Shown piece after piece: positions 1-8,747 of a stretch of 13,824 bases of DNA. Each line of letters starts with the position of its first letter. Positions within the stretch are counted from its first letter, which is position 1. This stretch comes from Spirochaetales bacterium. Its GTDB lineage: Bacteria > Spirochaetota > Spirochaetia > SZUA-6 > DRHE01. Location: assembly GCA_016935715.1 (NCBI GenBank), contig JAFGQJ010000059.1, forward strand, positions 1 through 13,824, in the 5' to 3' direction. A model generated the notes under the pieces. That model searched no databases. It had not been told where the DNA came from and saw only the letters and a list, made by a program, of their open reading frames with translations. A program made the translations under genes and the position numbers.

Positions 1-2707
1 CCAGGGCTTCGGCGGGGAACGGATACAACTGCTCGATCCGGATGATCCAGCTGTCGAAAGCCCGGATCTCCCGCCTCCGCTCCCACAAATCGTAGTAAAT
101 TTTGCCCGAGCAGAGCATCAGCCGCTTCACCACCCGCTCCTTGCCTCCGGCCGCGGCTGCAGCGTCCCGGGGATCCAGGTCGGCGGTGACCGGTGGTGCA
201 TCCACGACGGGCTGGAAGTGCCCCCGGGTGAGCTCATCCAGGCGGGAGACGGCCAGGGGATGGCGCAGCAGGCTCTTGGGGCTCATCAGCACCAGGGGTT
301 TGCGGAAATCCCGCTTCATCTGGCGCCGCAGCAGGTGGAAGTACTGGGCAGGCGTGGTGAGGTTGCAGACCTCCATGTTTTCCTCTGCGCAGAGCTGCAG
401 AAAGCGCTCTAGGTGGGCGCTGGAGTGCTCCGGCCCCTGCCCCTCGTAGCCGTGGGGCAGCAGCATCACCAGACCGCTGGAGCGCTGCCATTTGGCTTCC
501 GCCGCCGCGATGAAGTTGTCGATCACCACCTGGGCGCCGTTGCAGAAATCCCCGAACTGGGCCTCCCAGATCACCAGGGTGCGGGGAGAGTTCAGGGAGA
601 AGCCGTACTCGAAGGCCAGGATCGAATACTCGGAGAGGGGGCTGTCATAGGCGAAGAAACGGGCCTGGTCGGCCTTCAGGTGGTTGAGGGGCACGTAGGG
701 CAGCGCCTCGGCGCTTTCGGTGTCCCACCAGGCCGAGTGGCGCTGGCTGAAGGTACCCCTCTCGCAGTCCTGCCCGCTCAGGCGGACGGGGATCCCCTCC
801 AGCAGGAGCGTCGCGAAGCTCAGGGCCTCGGCAAAAGCCCAGTCCAGGGTTCCCTCCTGCTCCAGGCGCTGCTTCTTTACCTCCAGGATCCGCCTCAGCT
901 TGGCGTGGATGTTGAACCGTTCCGGGATGCGGGTCAGGGCATCGGCCAGCTCCTCCAGGGTCTTTCGCTTCACCCCGGTGGGAACCGGTTCGTGCGTGTA
1001 GCGGCCATGAAGGCCCGCCCAATCATCCCCCTGGAAGGGCTCGAGAGTGGGCGCGGGGGGGTGCTCCCGGGCGGTCTTCAGGGCCTGTCGCAGCCCGGCG
1101 GAGTATTCCCTGCGCAGGGCTTTCTGCTCCTCCCCGCTCATCACACCGAGCTCGGCGCACATTGCACCATACTTGCTGGTCACGCCGGGATGCTGGCGGA
1201 TCAGCTTGTACATCCGGGGATTGGTGAAGGAGGGCTCGTCCCCCTCGTTGTGACCGTGCCGGCGGTAGCAGATGATGTCCACGATCACGTCCTGGGACAT
1301 CTTCTGGCGGAATCGCAAGGCCAGATCCATGGCGTAGACCACGGCTTCCGGATCGTCCCCATTGACGTGGAATACCGGCACCGAGGTCATCTTGGCCACA
1401 TCGGTCGGGAAGAAGGTGGAACGGGAATCCCGGCTGGAGGTGGTGAAGCCGATCTGGTTGTTGATGATCACGTGAATCGTCCCGCCGGTGTGATAGCCCC
1501 GCAGCTGGGAGAGGTTGAAGATCTCCGCCACCACCCCCTGGCCGCTGAAGGCGGCGTCTCCGTGCAGGATCACCGGAAGGACCCGCTTGGTGGCCTTCAT
1601 GAACCCCCCCCAGCGGCTGCGGCTCTGCACGGCCCGGCTCTTGCCCTCCACGACCCCGTCCACGCTCTCCAGGTGGCTGGGATTGGAGACCAGGGTCACG
1701 TGTACGGAAGTTCCGTCTTCATGCCTGTGGTCCGTGGAGTAGCCCAGGTGGTACTTCACGTCCCCGCTGCCCCCGTACTGGCCGGGTGAGTGATTGTCCT
1801 CGAAGAGGGTGAAGACTTCCTCCGCCGGCATGTCGAGGATCTGGTTGAGCAGGGTAATCCGGCCCCTGTGGGCCGTACCGATCACGATCTCCTCTATGCC
1901 GGGACCGCCGCTCGAGCCGGGCTTGCCGGCCGCATTGACCAGGGAGTGGAGGGCCGGCACGACGACCTCGGCTCCTTCCAGGGAGAAGCGTTTCTGGCCG
2001 ATGAAGGTCTTGTGCAGGAACTGCTCGAACTCCTCCGCGCGGATCAGCTCCTCGAGAATCGCCCTGCGCTGTCGCGCGGAAAAATCGGGCCTGTTGCGGC
2101 GCGATTCCATCGTCTGCATCAGCCAGTTGCGGATCGGTTTGTTCTGGATGTGGAGAAACTCGACACCGAAGGTCGAGCAGTAGGTTTCCTTGAAGGCCTG
2201 CAGGATCTCCCGCAGAGGCGCCCTGGAGGGTTTCATGGCCCGGCCGGCGTAGAACTCCCGGTCCAGGTCCTCCCGGCTCAGCCCGAAGGACTCGAGGGAA
2301 AGCTGCTCGTAGGCCCCCTTGGCTCTCGGGTAGAGGTAGTTCTGGCTGGGCTCGTGCCTGGGGCGCAGGGGATTGAGGTAGGCGTAGAAGTAGCCCACAT
2401 CCCGGTAGGCCCACAGCAGGCTGTCCACCCGGCTCTGTTTGGAGCGTCCCTGCTCATCCGGGGCTGGGGGCGGAGCGGCGGGAGCGCTGCCCGGACGGAG
2501 TCCGGCGGCAGGGGGACCTTGCGGCCCGGGGCGCCGCCGCGGGGTCCCCGGTTTCAGGGAGTCCCGCCCGTCGAAGGCGCTGAAGAACTCCTGCCAGCTG
2601 TCGTCCACCGAAGAGGGGTCCCGCAGCCAGGCTTCGTAGATCTCCTCTATGAAGGGCAGGCTGATCAAATCCAGCAGGTCGTGTCCGGCTTCCCGCGATT
2701 CACTCAT
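1..2707 (-). CDS. sucA: 2-oxoglutarate dehydrogenase E1 component (3' end beyond window)
   Basis: ThDP-dependent E1 subunit of the 2-oxoglutarate dehydrogenase complex. It decarboxylates 2-oxoglutarate and passes the succinyl group to lipoylated E2 (SucB). The frame is open from the ATG at 2707 to the window edge: 902 residues, against 933 in E. coli SucA, so roughly 60-70 C-terminal residues are missing. An N-terminal helical segment (residues 10-45, IEEIYEAWLRDPSSVDDSW) matches the family's E2-docking region. A Pro/Ala/Gly-rich linker follows (about 52-88), then the catalytic core. Seen in the core are AHRGR (His280), VKYHLGYSTD (His320), the ThDP motif HGDAAFSGQGVV (Asp384) and NNQIGF (Asn416-417). 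Near the edge, IEQLYPFPAEAL matches the family's C-terminal domain. The start lies 4 bp after the sucD stop with a poor Shine-Dalgarno sequence, so translation is probably coupled to sucD. sucB is expected just outside the window. Confidence 0.95.
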   Translation of the reverse strand, partial: MSESREAGHDLLDLISLPFIEEIYEAWLRDPSSVDDSWQEFFSAFDGRDSLKPGTPRRRPGPQGPPAAGLRPGSAPAAPPPAPDEQGRSKQSRVDSLLWAYRDVGYFYAYLNPLRPRHEPSQNYLYPRAKGAYEQLSLESFGLSREDLDREFYAGRAMKPSRAPLREILQAFKETYCSTFGVEFLHIQNKPIRNWLMQTMESRRNRPDFSARQRRAILEELIRAEEFEQFLHKTFIGQKRFSLEGAEVVVPALHSLVNAAGKPGSSGGPGIEEIVIGTAHRGRITLLNQILDMPAEEVFTLFEDNHSPGQYGGSGDVKYHLGYSTDHRHEDGTSVHVTLVSNPSHLESVDGVVEGKSRAVQSRSRWGGFMKATKRVLPVILHGDAAFSGQGVVAEIFNLSQLRGYHTGGTIHVIINNQIGFTTSSRDSRSTFFPTDVAKMTSVPVFHVNGDDPEAVVYAMDLALRFRQKMSQDVIVDIICYRRHGHNEGDEPSFTNPRMYKLIRQHPGVTSKYGAMCAELGVMSGEEQKALRREYSAGLRQALKTAREHPPAPTLEPFQGDDWAGLHGRYTHEPVPTGVKRKTLEELADALTRIPERFNIHAKLRRILEVKKQRLEQEGTLDWAFAEALSFATLLLEGIPVRLSGQDCERGTFSQRHSAWWDTESAEALPYVPLNHLKADQARFFAYDSPLSEYSILAFEYGFSLNSPRTLVIWEAQFGDFCNGAQVVIDNFIAAAEAKWQRSSGLVMLLPHGYEGQGPEHSSAHLERFLQLCAEENMEVCNLTTPAQYFHLLRRQMKRDFRKPLVLMSPKSLLRHPLAVSRLDELTRGHFQPVVDAPPVTADLDPRDAAAAAGGKERVVKRLMLCSGKIYYDLWERRREIRAFDSWIIRIEQLYPFPAEAL

Positions 2708-2711
2708 CCCT

Positions 2712-3584
<873 letters not shown>

Positions 3585-3589
3585 GGTCT

Positions 3590-4726
3590 CTACCTTCCCA
3601 CCTTCGCTCTCTCCAGTACTTTCCTCACCGCCCCGGTCATCTCCGAGGCCGCCTCCAGGCCGGCCTGCTCCAGCAGGGCGCGCCCCTCCTTCTCATTCGT
3701 TCCGATCAGACGGATCACCAGCGGTACGGGCAGATCGATCTGCTCGCGGGCGATCAGGATTCCCTTTGCGATGTCGTCGCAGCGGGTGATGCCGCCGAAG
3801 ATGTTGATCAGGATGGCCTTGAGACTCTGATTGCGGGTCAAGATACGCAGGGCCGTGAGCACCTTCCGGGGACTGGAGCTTCCGCCCACGTCGAGGAAAT
3901 TGGCCGGCCTGCCTCCGAAGAGCTTGATCAGGTCCATGGTGGCCATGGCGAGACCCGCGCCATTGACGATGCAGCCGATGTCCCCGTCCAGGCTTACGAA
4001 GCTCAGACCCGCCTCCCTGGCCTCGATCTCCTCGGGGCTGTACTCCTCCGCGGAGCGAAGGGCTTCCACATCCGGGTGCTTGGGAAGCCCGTTGTCGTCG
4101 AAGTTGATCTTGGCATCCGCCGCGATGAGGGTCCCGTCGCCGATCTGGGCGTAGGGATTGATCTCCACCAGCGAGCAGTCCTTTTCGATCAGGAGGCGGT
4201 ACAGGTTGCCGAGCGCCTCCGCGGCCTGATCCAGCAGCTCCTTCGCGAAGGCGGCTGACAGAAATTCGCGAAGCTCTCCGTCATCCGGGCCCCGGAGCGG
4301 ATCGATGTAGTGTTTCAGGATCTTCTCCGGCTCCTTCACGGCCAGCTCTTCGATGTCCACCCCTCCCGCGGCGCTGACGATGCAGACCACCTTTTTTGTG
4401 GCCCGGTCCACCGTTGCGCCGAGGTAGTACTCCTTGAGGATATCCACCGCCCCGGCAACCAGGACCGCCTCCACGGGGATGTCCTTGATGGTGAGGGCGA
4501 GAATCTGTTCGGCGGCCTCCCGGGCCTCCCGGGCCGTGCGGGCGATCCTGACCCCCCCGGCCTTGCCCCGCCCTCCGACCAGCACCTGGGCCTTGATCAC
4601 CACCGGCAGCCCGATCTCCCCGGCGATGACGGCCGCTTCCCGGCCGCTGCGGGCCACCTGCCCCGGGGGGACGGGAACTCCGTAGGCTTGGAGCAGCTCC
4701 CTGGCCTGATACTCGTGTATCTTCAT
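3590..4726 (-). CDS. sucC: succinate--CoA ligase (ADP/GDP-forming), beta subunit
   Basis: ATP-grasp beta subunit that binds nucleotide and succinate and partners SucD. It has 378 residues (388 in E. coli). Visible motifs are MKIHEYQARELL at the start, the nucleotide-binding loop VLVGGRGKAGGV (about residues 43-55), EYYLGATVDRATKK, CSLVEINPYAQIGDG with DAKINFDDN (Mg-nucleotide site), VNGAGLAMATMD, GRPANFLDVGG and NIFGGITRCD in the CoA-ligase domain. I chose the ATG at 4726. It has a GGGGAGAG Shine-Dalgarno sequence, begins with the family's conserved MKIHEYQ, and overlaps the sdhB stop as ATGA, which implies coupled translation. An in-frame ATG at 4843 would add 39 residues that lie wholly inside sdhB and resemble no family N-terminus. 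Confidence 0.96.
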   Translation of the reverse strand: MKIHEYQARELLQAYGVPVPPGQVARSGREAAVIAGEIGLPVVIKAQVLVGGRGKAGGVRIARTAREAREAAEQILALTIKDIPVEAVLVAGAVDILKEYYLGATVDRATKKVVCIVSAAGGVDIEELAVKEPEKILKHYIDPLRGPDDGELREFLSAAFAKELLDQAAEALGNLYRLLIEKDCSLVEINPYAQIGDGTLIAADAKINFDDNGLPKHPDVEALRSAEEYSPEEIEAREAGLSFVSLDGDIGCIVNGAGLAMATMDLIKLFGGRPANFLDVGGSSSPRKVLTALRILTRNQSLKAILINIFGGITRCDDIAKGILIAREQIDLPVPLVIRLIGTNEKEGRALLEQAGLEAASEMTGAVRKVLERAKVGR

Positions 4727-5448
4727 CTCTCCCCCTGTTCCCTGGCCTTGGTAATGCTGCGCTTGGCGAGATTGATGTTCTTGGTGACCTTGATGCCCCG
4801 CGGACAAACCCGGGTGCACTGGAAGTGATTCTGGCAGGCCCACACCCCGTCGGGGTGGTCCAGGACGGGGAGGCGTTCGTCGAAGCCCCGGTCCCGGCTG
4901 TCGAAGATGAAGCGGGCCGCCTGGGCGATCGCCGCCGGCCCGATGAAGGCCGGGTTCTCACCATCCAGGATCGGGCAGGCGGAGTAGCAGGAGGCGCAGA
5001 GGATGCACTTGGTCGGATCGTCGAACAGGGCCCTCTCCTGGGGGCTCTGGACCCGCTCCCTCTCGGGAGCCGGCTCCTCGTTGATCAGGAAGGGCTTGAC
5101 CCTGCGCCAGCGTGCGAAGAATTCGTCCTGCTCGACCATGAGGTCCCGCAGCAGGCTCAGGTGTCTGAGCGGTTCGATCCTGATCACCGCTCCCTCCTCC
5201 CGGGCCACGTCCCTGACCAGGGTCTTGCAGGCCAGCCGCTCCGTCCCGTTTATGACCATGGCGTCGGAGCCGCACACTCCGTGGGCGCAGCTCTTGCGGA
5301 ATGCGAGTGTTCCGTCGACGAAGTTCTTCACCTGCATCAGGGCGTCGAGCACCCGATCGGTGGGCTCTACTTCGATCGGGTACTCCTCGAAGTGGGGCTG
5401 CTCGTCGGTTTCCGGATTGTAGCGCTGTATCTGTAAGGTAACCTTCAC
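4723..5448 (-). CDS. sdhB: succinate dehydrogenase iron-sulfur subunit
   Basis: Electron-transfer subunit of succinate dehydrogenase (complex II). It relays electrons from the SdhA flavin through three Fe-S centres toward quinone. It has 241 residues, the normal length. The N-terminal [2Fe-2S] ferredoxin domain has C54-x4-C59-x2-D62-x11-C74, with Asp replacing the third Cys, as also in E. coli SdhB. The C-terminal domain has C148-x2-C151-x2-C154-x3-C158-P for [4Fe-4S]. The set C205-x5-C211-x3-C215-P completes the [3Fe-4S] and shared ligands. The start is GTG at 5448, preceded by GAGGAGGGAA; no better in-frame ATG exists nearby and KVTLQIQRYNPE is a typical N-terminus. It follows sdhA by 20 bp and overlaps sucC by 4 bp. 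No sdhC or sdhD anchor gene is present beside it. Confidence 0.96.
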   Translation of the reverse strand: MKVTLQIQRYNPETDEQPHFEEYPIEVEPTDRVLDALMQVKNFVDGTLAFRKSCAHGVCGSDAMVINGTERLACKTLVRDVAREEGAVIRIEPLRHLSLLRDLMVEQDEFFARWRRVKPFLINEEPAPERERVQSPQERALFDDPTKCILCASCYSACPILDGENPAFIGPAAIAQAARFIFDSRDRGFDERLPVLDHPDGVWACQNHFQCTRVCPRGIKVTKNINLAKRSITKAREQGER

Positions 5449-5468
5449 CGCTTCCCTCCTCGTCCCGG

Positions 5469-7199
5469 CTAGTAGGCCCGCGGCTTGGGCTCGAAGCGGG
5501 AGACGTCCACCGGTCGGAAGTCGATGCTCACTTCCTGCTCGTCGAGCCGGGCCATGGTGTGCTTCAGCCAGCTCTCGTCGTCCCGCTCGGGGAAATCTTC
5601 CCGGGCATGAGCCCCGCGGCTCTCCGTCCGGTTGGCCGCGCTGGCCGCCGTGACCAGGGCCAGATCCAGGAGGTTGCCCAGCTCGAAGATTTCCAGCAGG
5701 TCCGTGTTGTAGCGCTTGGAGCGGTCCTGGGCGCGGACCTCGCGGTAGCGGTCCCTCAGGGCCCGGATCTCCGACACGGCCTGCCGCATCGGCTCCTCAC
5801 TTCGGTAGATCCCCACCTTCTCCATCATGAGGTCCTTCATCTCCTCCCTGATCACTGCTCCGTGGGGTCCGCTGCCCGTGGTGAGAGTTTCGACCAGGCG
5901 GCGGGCCTCTGCTTCCGGCTCCTTCTCCAGGGCGGGGAAATCGGTCCCCTCGACGTAGCGGGCGATATCCTGTCCCGCCCGGCGGCCGTAGACGACCAGG
6001 TCGACCAGGCTGTTGGTGCCCAGACGGTTGGCGCCGTGCACGCTCACGCAGGCGCACTCCCCGGCGGCATACAGACCTTCGATCAGGGCCCCGCTGCCGT
6101 CGGCCAGCACCCGGCCGTCATTGTCCGTGGGGATTCCTCCCATGGCGTAGTGGGCGGTAGGCTGCACGGGAATCGGCGCATCCGCCGGGTCCAGGCCCAG
6201 ATAGGTGCGGCAGAAATCGGCGATGTCCGGCAGCTTGGCTTCGATCACCTCTTTACCCAGGTGGGTTGCATCCAGGTGAACGAAGTCGTTGATCTTCCGG
6301 TCCCCGCGGATCCCGTCGCCGGCACGGATCTCCTCCATGATCGCCCGACTCACCATGTCCCGGGGAGCCAGGTCCAGCAGCGTGGGGGCGTATCGTTCCA
6401 TGAAGCGCTCGGCCTTCCGGTTGCGCAGGATTCCCCCTTCACCCCGCACCCCCTCGGTGATCAGGATGCCCATGCCGCGAATCCCGGTGGGATGGAACTG
6501 GAAAAACTCCATGTCCTGCAGGGGCACCCCCCGGCGCAGCAGGACCGCCGGCCCGTCACCCGTATTGGCGAAGGCGTTGGAGGTGGTGCGGAACATCTGT
6601 CCGAAGCCGCCGGTGGCGAACAGGATCGCCTTGGCCCGAAAAACGTGCAGCCTGCCGGTGGCCAGCTCCAGGGCCACCAGGCCCGCGACCTTCCGGTTTT
6701 CGATCACCACGTCGAGAACCTGGAACTCGTCGTAGAAGGAGACCTCGTTCTTGATGCACTGCTGGTAGAGGGTCTGGAGGATCATGTGCCCGGTGCGATC
6801 CGCCGCGTAGCAGGAGCGGCGCACCGCCGCCTCGCCGAAGTTGCGCGTATGCCCGCCGAAGCGGCGCTGGTCGATGCGCCCCTGCTCGGTTCGGCTGAAG
6901 GGCAGCCCCCGCTTTTCCAGGTCGTAGACGGCCCGCACCGCGTCCTCTGCCAGGATGAAGGCCGCTTCCTGGTCCACCAGGTAGTCTCCGCCCTTGATCG
7001 TATCGAAGGCGTGCCACTCCGGCCTGTCCTCCTCGTTGTTTCCCAACGCGGCCCCGATGCCGCCCTGGGCGGCTCCGGTATGGCTGCGCATGGGGTGGAC
7101 CTTGGAGATCACCGCGGTTTTGGCGGCCCGGCTGGCCTCCAGGGCTGCGTACAACCCCGCCCCCCCGGCTCCGACTATGAGAGCTTCGAACTCGTGCAC
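5469..7199 (-). CDS. sdhA: succinate dehydrogenase flavoprotein subunit
   Basis: FAD-containing catalytic subunit of complex II that oxidises succinate to fumarate. The 576 residues fit the family (588 in E. coli). Visible in order are the dinucleotide-binding GAGGAG (10-15), SHTGAAQGGI with His40 as the covalent FAD attachment site, FHPTGI (His236), GVRGEGG, RDMVSR (Arg285, aligned with the E. coli proton-shuttle Arg286), HYAMGGIPTD and HGANRLGTNSL (substrate-binding His and Arg). The helical domain and the C-terminus with DWRP-like FRPV follow. The start is GTG at 7199 with a strong GAGGAGGAG Shine-Dalgarno sequence; MHEFEALIVGAGGAG is the expected N-terminus. It opens the tight operon sdhA-sdhB-sucC-sucD-sucA. 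The overall pattern, such as RRSCYAADRTGHM, resembles non-enterobacterial SDH. A fumarate reductase role cannot be excluded from sequence alone, but the genes around it favour SDH. Confidence 0.95.
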   Translation of the reverse strand: MHEFEALIVGAGGAGLYAALEASRAAKTAVISKVHPMRSHTGAAQGGIGAALGNNEEDRPEWHAFDTIKGGDYLVDQEAAFILAEDAVRAVYDLEKRGLPFSRTEQGRIDQRRFGGHTRNFGEAAVRRSCYAADRTGHMILQTLYQQCIKNEVSFYDEFQVLDVVIENRKVAGLVALELATGRLHVFRAKAILFATGGFGQMFRTTSNAFANTGDGPAVLLRRGVPLQDMEFFQFHPTGIRGMGILITEGVRGEGGILRNRKAERFMERYAPTLLDLAPRDMVSRAIMEEIRAGDGIRGDRKINDFVHLDATHLGKEVIEAKLPDIADFCRTYLGLDPADAPIPVQPTAHYAMGGIPTDNDGRVLADGSGALIEGLYAAGECACVSVHGANRLGTNSLVDLVVYGRRAGQDIARYVEGTDFPALEKEPEAEARRLVETLTTGSGPHGAVIREEMKDLMMEKVGIYRSEEPMRQAVSEIRALRDRYREVRAQDRSKRYNTDLLEIFELGNLLDLALVTAASAANRTESRGAHAREDFPERDDESWLKHTMARLDEQEVSIDFRPVDVSRFEPKPRAY

Positions 7200-7222
7200 T
7201 CCGGCTCCTCCTCGTCAGATAG

Positions 7223-7254
7223 ATAGAATATTTTCTATATAGCCTGCAGCTATA
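7223..7254. promoter_or_regulatory. two adjacent AT-rich inverted repeats upstream of sdhA
   Basis: The 79-bp gap between fumC and sdhA contains two perfect palindromes that abut each other. The first is ATAGAA-N4-TTCTAT (7223-7238). The second is TATAGC-CTGCA-GCTATA (7238-7254). They sit 25 to 56 bp upstream of the sdhA GTG in an otherwise GC-rich region, which is where a promoter or operator for the sdhA-sucA operon would be expected. I see no convincing -35/-10 pair, although TATATA and TATTCT on the minus strand could serve as a -10. Neither palindrome is followed by a T-run like that of an intrinsic terminator. The regulator is unknown. Confidence 0.4.
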
Positions 7255-7278
7255 GACTATGGATTGAGGGGCGAGAAG

Positions 7279-8688
7279 TCAAGCCGTCCCCGCATCGCCG
7301 ATCATCGATTTCGGGTCCAATACCTCGTCCACCTCTCCGGCGGAGAGCAGATCGGTTTCGGCGAGCAGCTGGCGTACCGTCTTCTTCTCCTTGTAGGCCC
7401 GGTAGGCGATCTCCGCCGCCTTGTCGTAGCCGATCCTGGTGGCCAGGGGAGTGACCAGCGCCAGGCTCCACTCCACCCACTCGGCGCAGCGCTGCGGATC
7501 GGCCTCGATTCCCCGGATGCAGCGATCCGCCAGCGCCCGGGCTGTATTGGCCAACAGGCTCAGGGAATCCAGGGTCTCGTAGGCGACCAGGGGCATCATG
7601 ATGTTCAGCTCCAGCGGGGCGGAGGCGGCGGCCATTCCCACGGAGGATGCCTTGCCCTTCACGTACACCGCCGCCTGGATCACCATCTCCGGGATCACGG
7701 GATTGACCTTTCCCGGCATGATCGAGCTTCCCGGCTGCAGGGAGGGCAGCCTGATCTCCCCCAGACCGGCCCGCGGGCCGCTGGCCAGCAGGCGCAGATC
7801 GTTTCCGATCTTCAGCAGGCTGCCTGCCAGCACGCTCAATGCCCCCATGAGCTCCGCCTGGGCGTCCCGGCAGGCCAGGGCTTCGAACAGGTTTTCCGCC
7901 TGCCGGAAGGGCAGCCCCGTCCGGGATGCGATCCGTTCGATCACCCGGGGAGCGAACTGCGGGTGGGCATTGAGCCCGGTGCCGACGGCGGTTCCCCCCA
8001 GGGCCAGCTCTTCCAGGTGGGGAAGCGTATTGCGCAGCCGCCTGGCGGCCTTGCGGATCTGGGAGGCGTAGCCGGAAAACTCCTGGCCCAGGGTGAGCGG
8101 CACGGCGTCCTGGAGATGGGTACGGCCGATCTTGACCACCCCGGCGAAGCTGTCGGCTTTCTCGCTCAGGGTTTTCTCCAGATCCGCCAGCGCCTCCAGC
8201 AGCTTCCCGGCGGCCAGGCGATCGGCGATGTGGATGGCCGAGGGAATCACGTCGTTGGAAGACTGACCCCGATTGACGTGGTCATTCGGGTGCACCGGCT
8301 TCCTGGTCCCCAGCGGGGAGCCCAGGAGCTCGTTGGCCCGGTTGGCGATCACCTCGTTGGCGTTCATGTTCCAGGAGGTCCCGCTGCCGGTTTGAAACAC
8401 GTCGATCGGGAAATGCTCGTTCCAGCGGCCCTCCCGCACCTCCCCGGCCGCCCCGGCCACGGCCCGGGCCAGATCCTCCGGCACGGTGCCCAGCTCGGCG
8501 TTCACCTCCGCTGCCGCCTGCTTGATCAGACCCAGAGCCTGGATCATCAGGACGGGGATGCGCTTGTCCGAAACCCCGAAGTTTTCCACCGCCCGCTGGG
8601 TCTGGGCTCCCCAGTAGGCCCAGGCCGGCAGCGCAACCTGGCCCATGGTATCGGATTCACTGCGGACTGCCTCGTCTTTCCGTCCCAT
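7279..8688 (-). CDS. fumC: class II fumarate hydratase
   Basis: Iron-independent fumarase that reversibly hydrates fumarate to malate; cytoplasmic homotetramer of the aspartase/fumarase superfamily. It has 469 residues, the usual length. Seen are ALPAWAYWGAQTQRAVENF near the N-terminus, TGSGTSWNMNANEVIANRA, HPNDHVNRGQSSND, GRTHLQDAVPLTLGQEFSGY (His191, aligned with E. coli His188) and the superfamily signature PGSSIMPGKVNP (catalytic-loop Ser322). GGTAVGTGLNA and QEFSGYASQI favour fumarase over aspartase, and the layout resembles the actinobacterial FumC branch. The stretch after the signature is unusual: VKGKASS where relatives have V-I-G-N-D, and SAPLELN for the usual G-x-FELN. The ATG at 8688 follows an excellent GGGAGGTGAG Shine-Dalgarno sequence. 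A second Met at residue 15 is also possible but fits less well, because SESDTMGQV matches the usual family N-terminus. Aspartase remains the alternative. Confidence 0.88.
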   Translation of the reverse strand: MGRKDEAVRSESDTMGQVALPAWAYWGAQTQRAVENFGVSDKRIPVLMIQALGLIKQAAAEVNAELGTVPEDLARAVAGAAGEVREGRWNEHFPIDVFQTGSGTSWNMNANEVIANRANELLGSPLGTRKPVHPNDHVNRGQSSNDVIPSAIHIADRLAAGKLLEALADLEKTLSEKADSFAGVVKIGRTHLQDAVPLTLGQEFSGYASQIRKAARRLRNTLPHLEELALGGTAVGTGLNAHPQFAPRVIERIASRTGLPFRQAENLFEALACRDAQAELMGALSVLAGSLLKIGNDLRLLASGPRAGLGEIRLPSLQPGSSIMPGKVNPVIPEMVIQAAVYVKGKASSVGMAAASAPLELNIMMPLVAYETLDSLSLLANTARALADRCIRGIEADPQRCAEWVEWSLALVTPLATRIGYDKAAEIAYRAYKEKKTVRQLLAETDLLSAGEVDEVLDPKSMIGDAGTA

Positions 8689-8721
8689 GCTCTCACCTCC
8701 CTGTCATGCTCCGCCATCCCC

Positions 8722-8735
8722 GCCGGCCGGCCGGC
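8722..8735. repeat. 14-bp GC palindrome upstream of fumC
   Basis: GCCGGCCGGCCGGC is a perfect self-complementary run of CCGG units, 34 bp upstream of the fumC start codon and within its presumed leader. It could fold on itself or be incidental to high GC content. I attach no function to it. Confidence 0.35.
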
Positions 8736-8747
8736 CCCCGAAATTTA

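Noticed and set aside
4727..4843. Upstream in-frame ATG extending SucC by 39 residues.
   Set aside because: The extension lies within sdhB, has unlike-family composition, and the internal ATG at 4726 has the Shine-Dalgarno sequence and the conserved MKIHEYQ start.
5263..5265. SdhB Asp62 in place of the third [2Fe-2S] cysteine, considered as a defective cluster site.
   Set aside because: E. coli SdhB has the same Asp at this position in a working enzyme, so this is a known natural variant.
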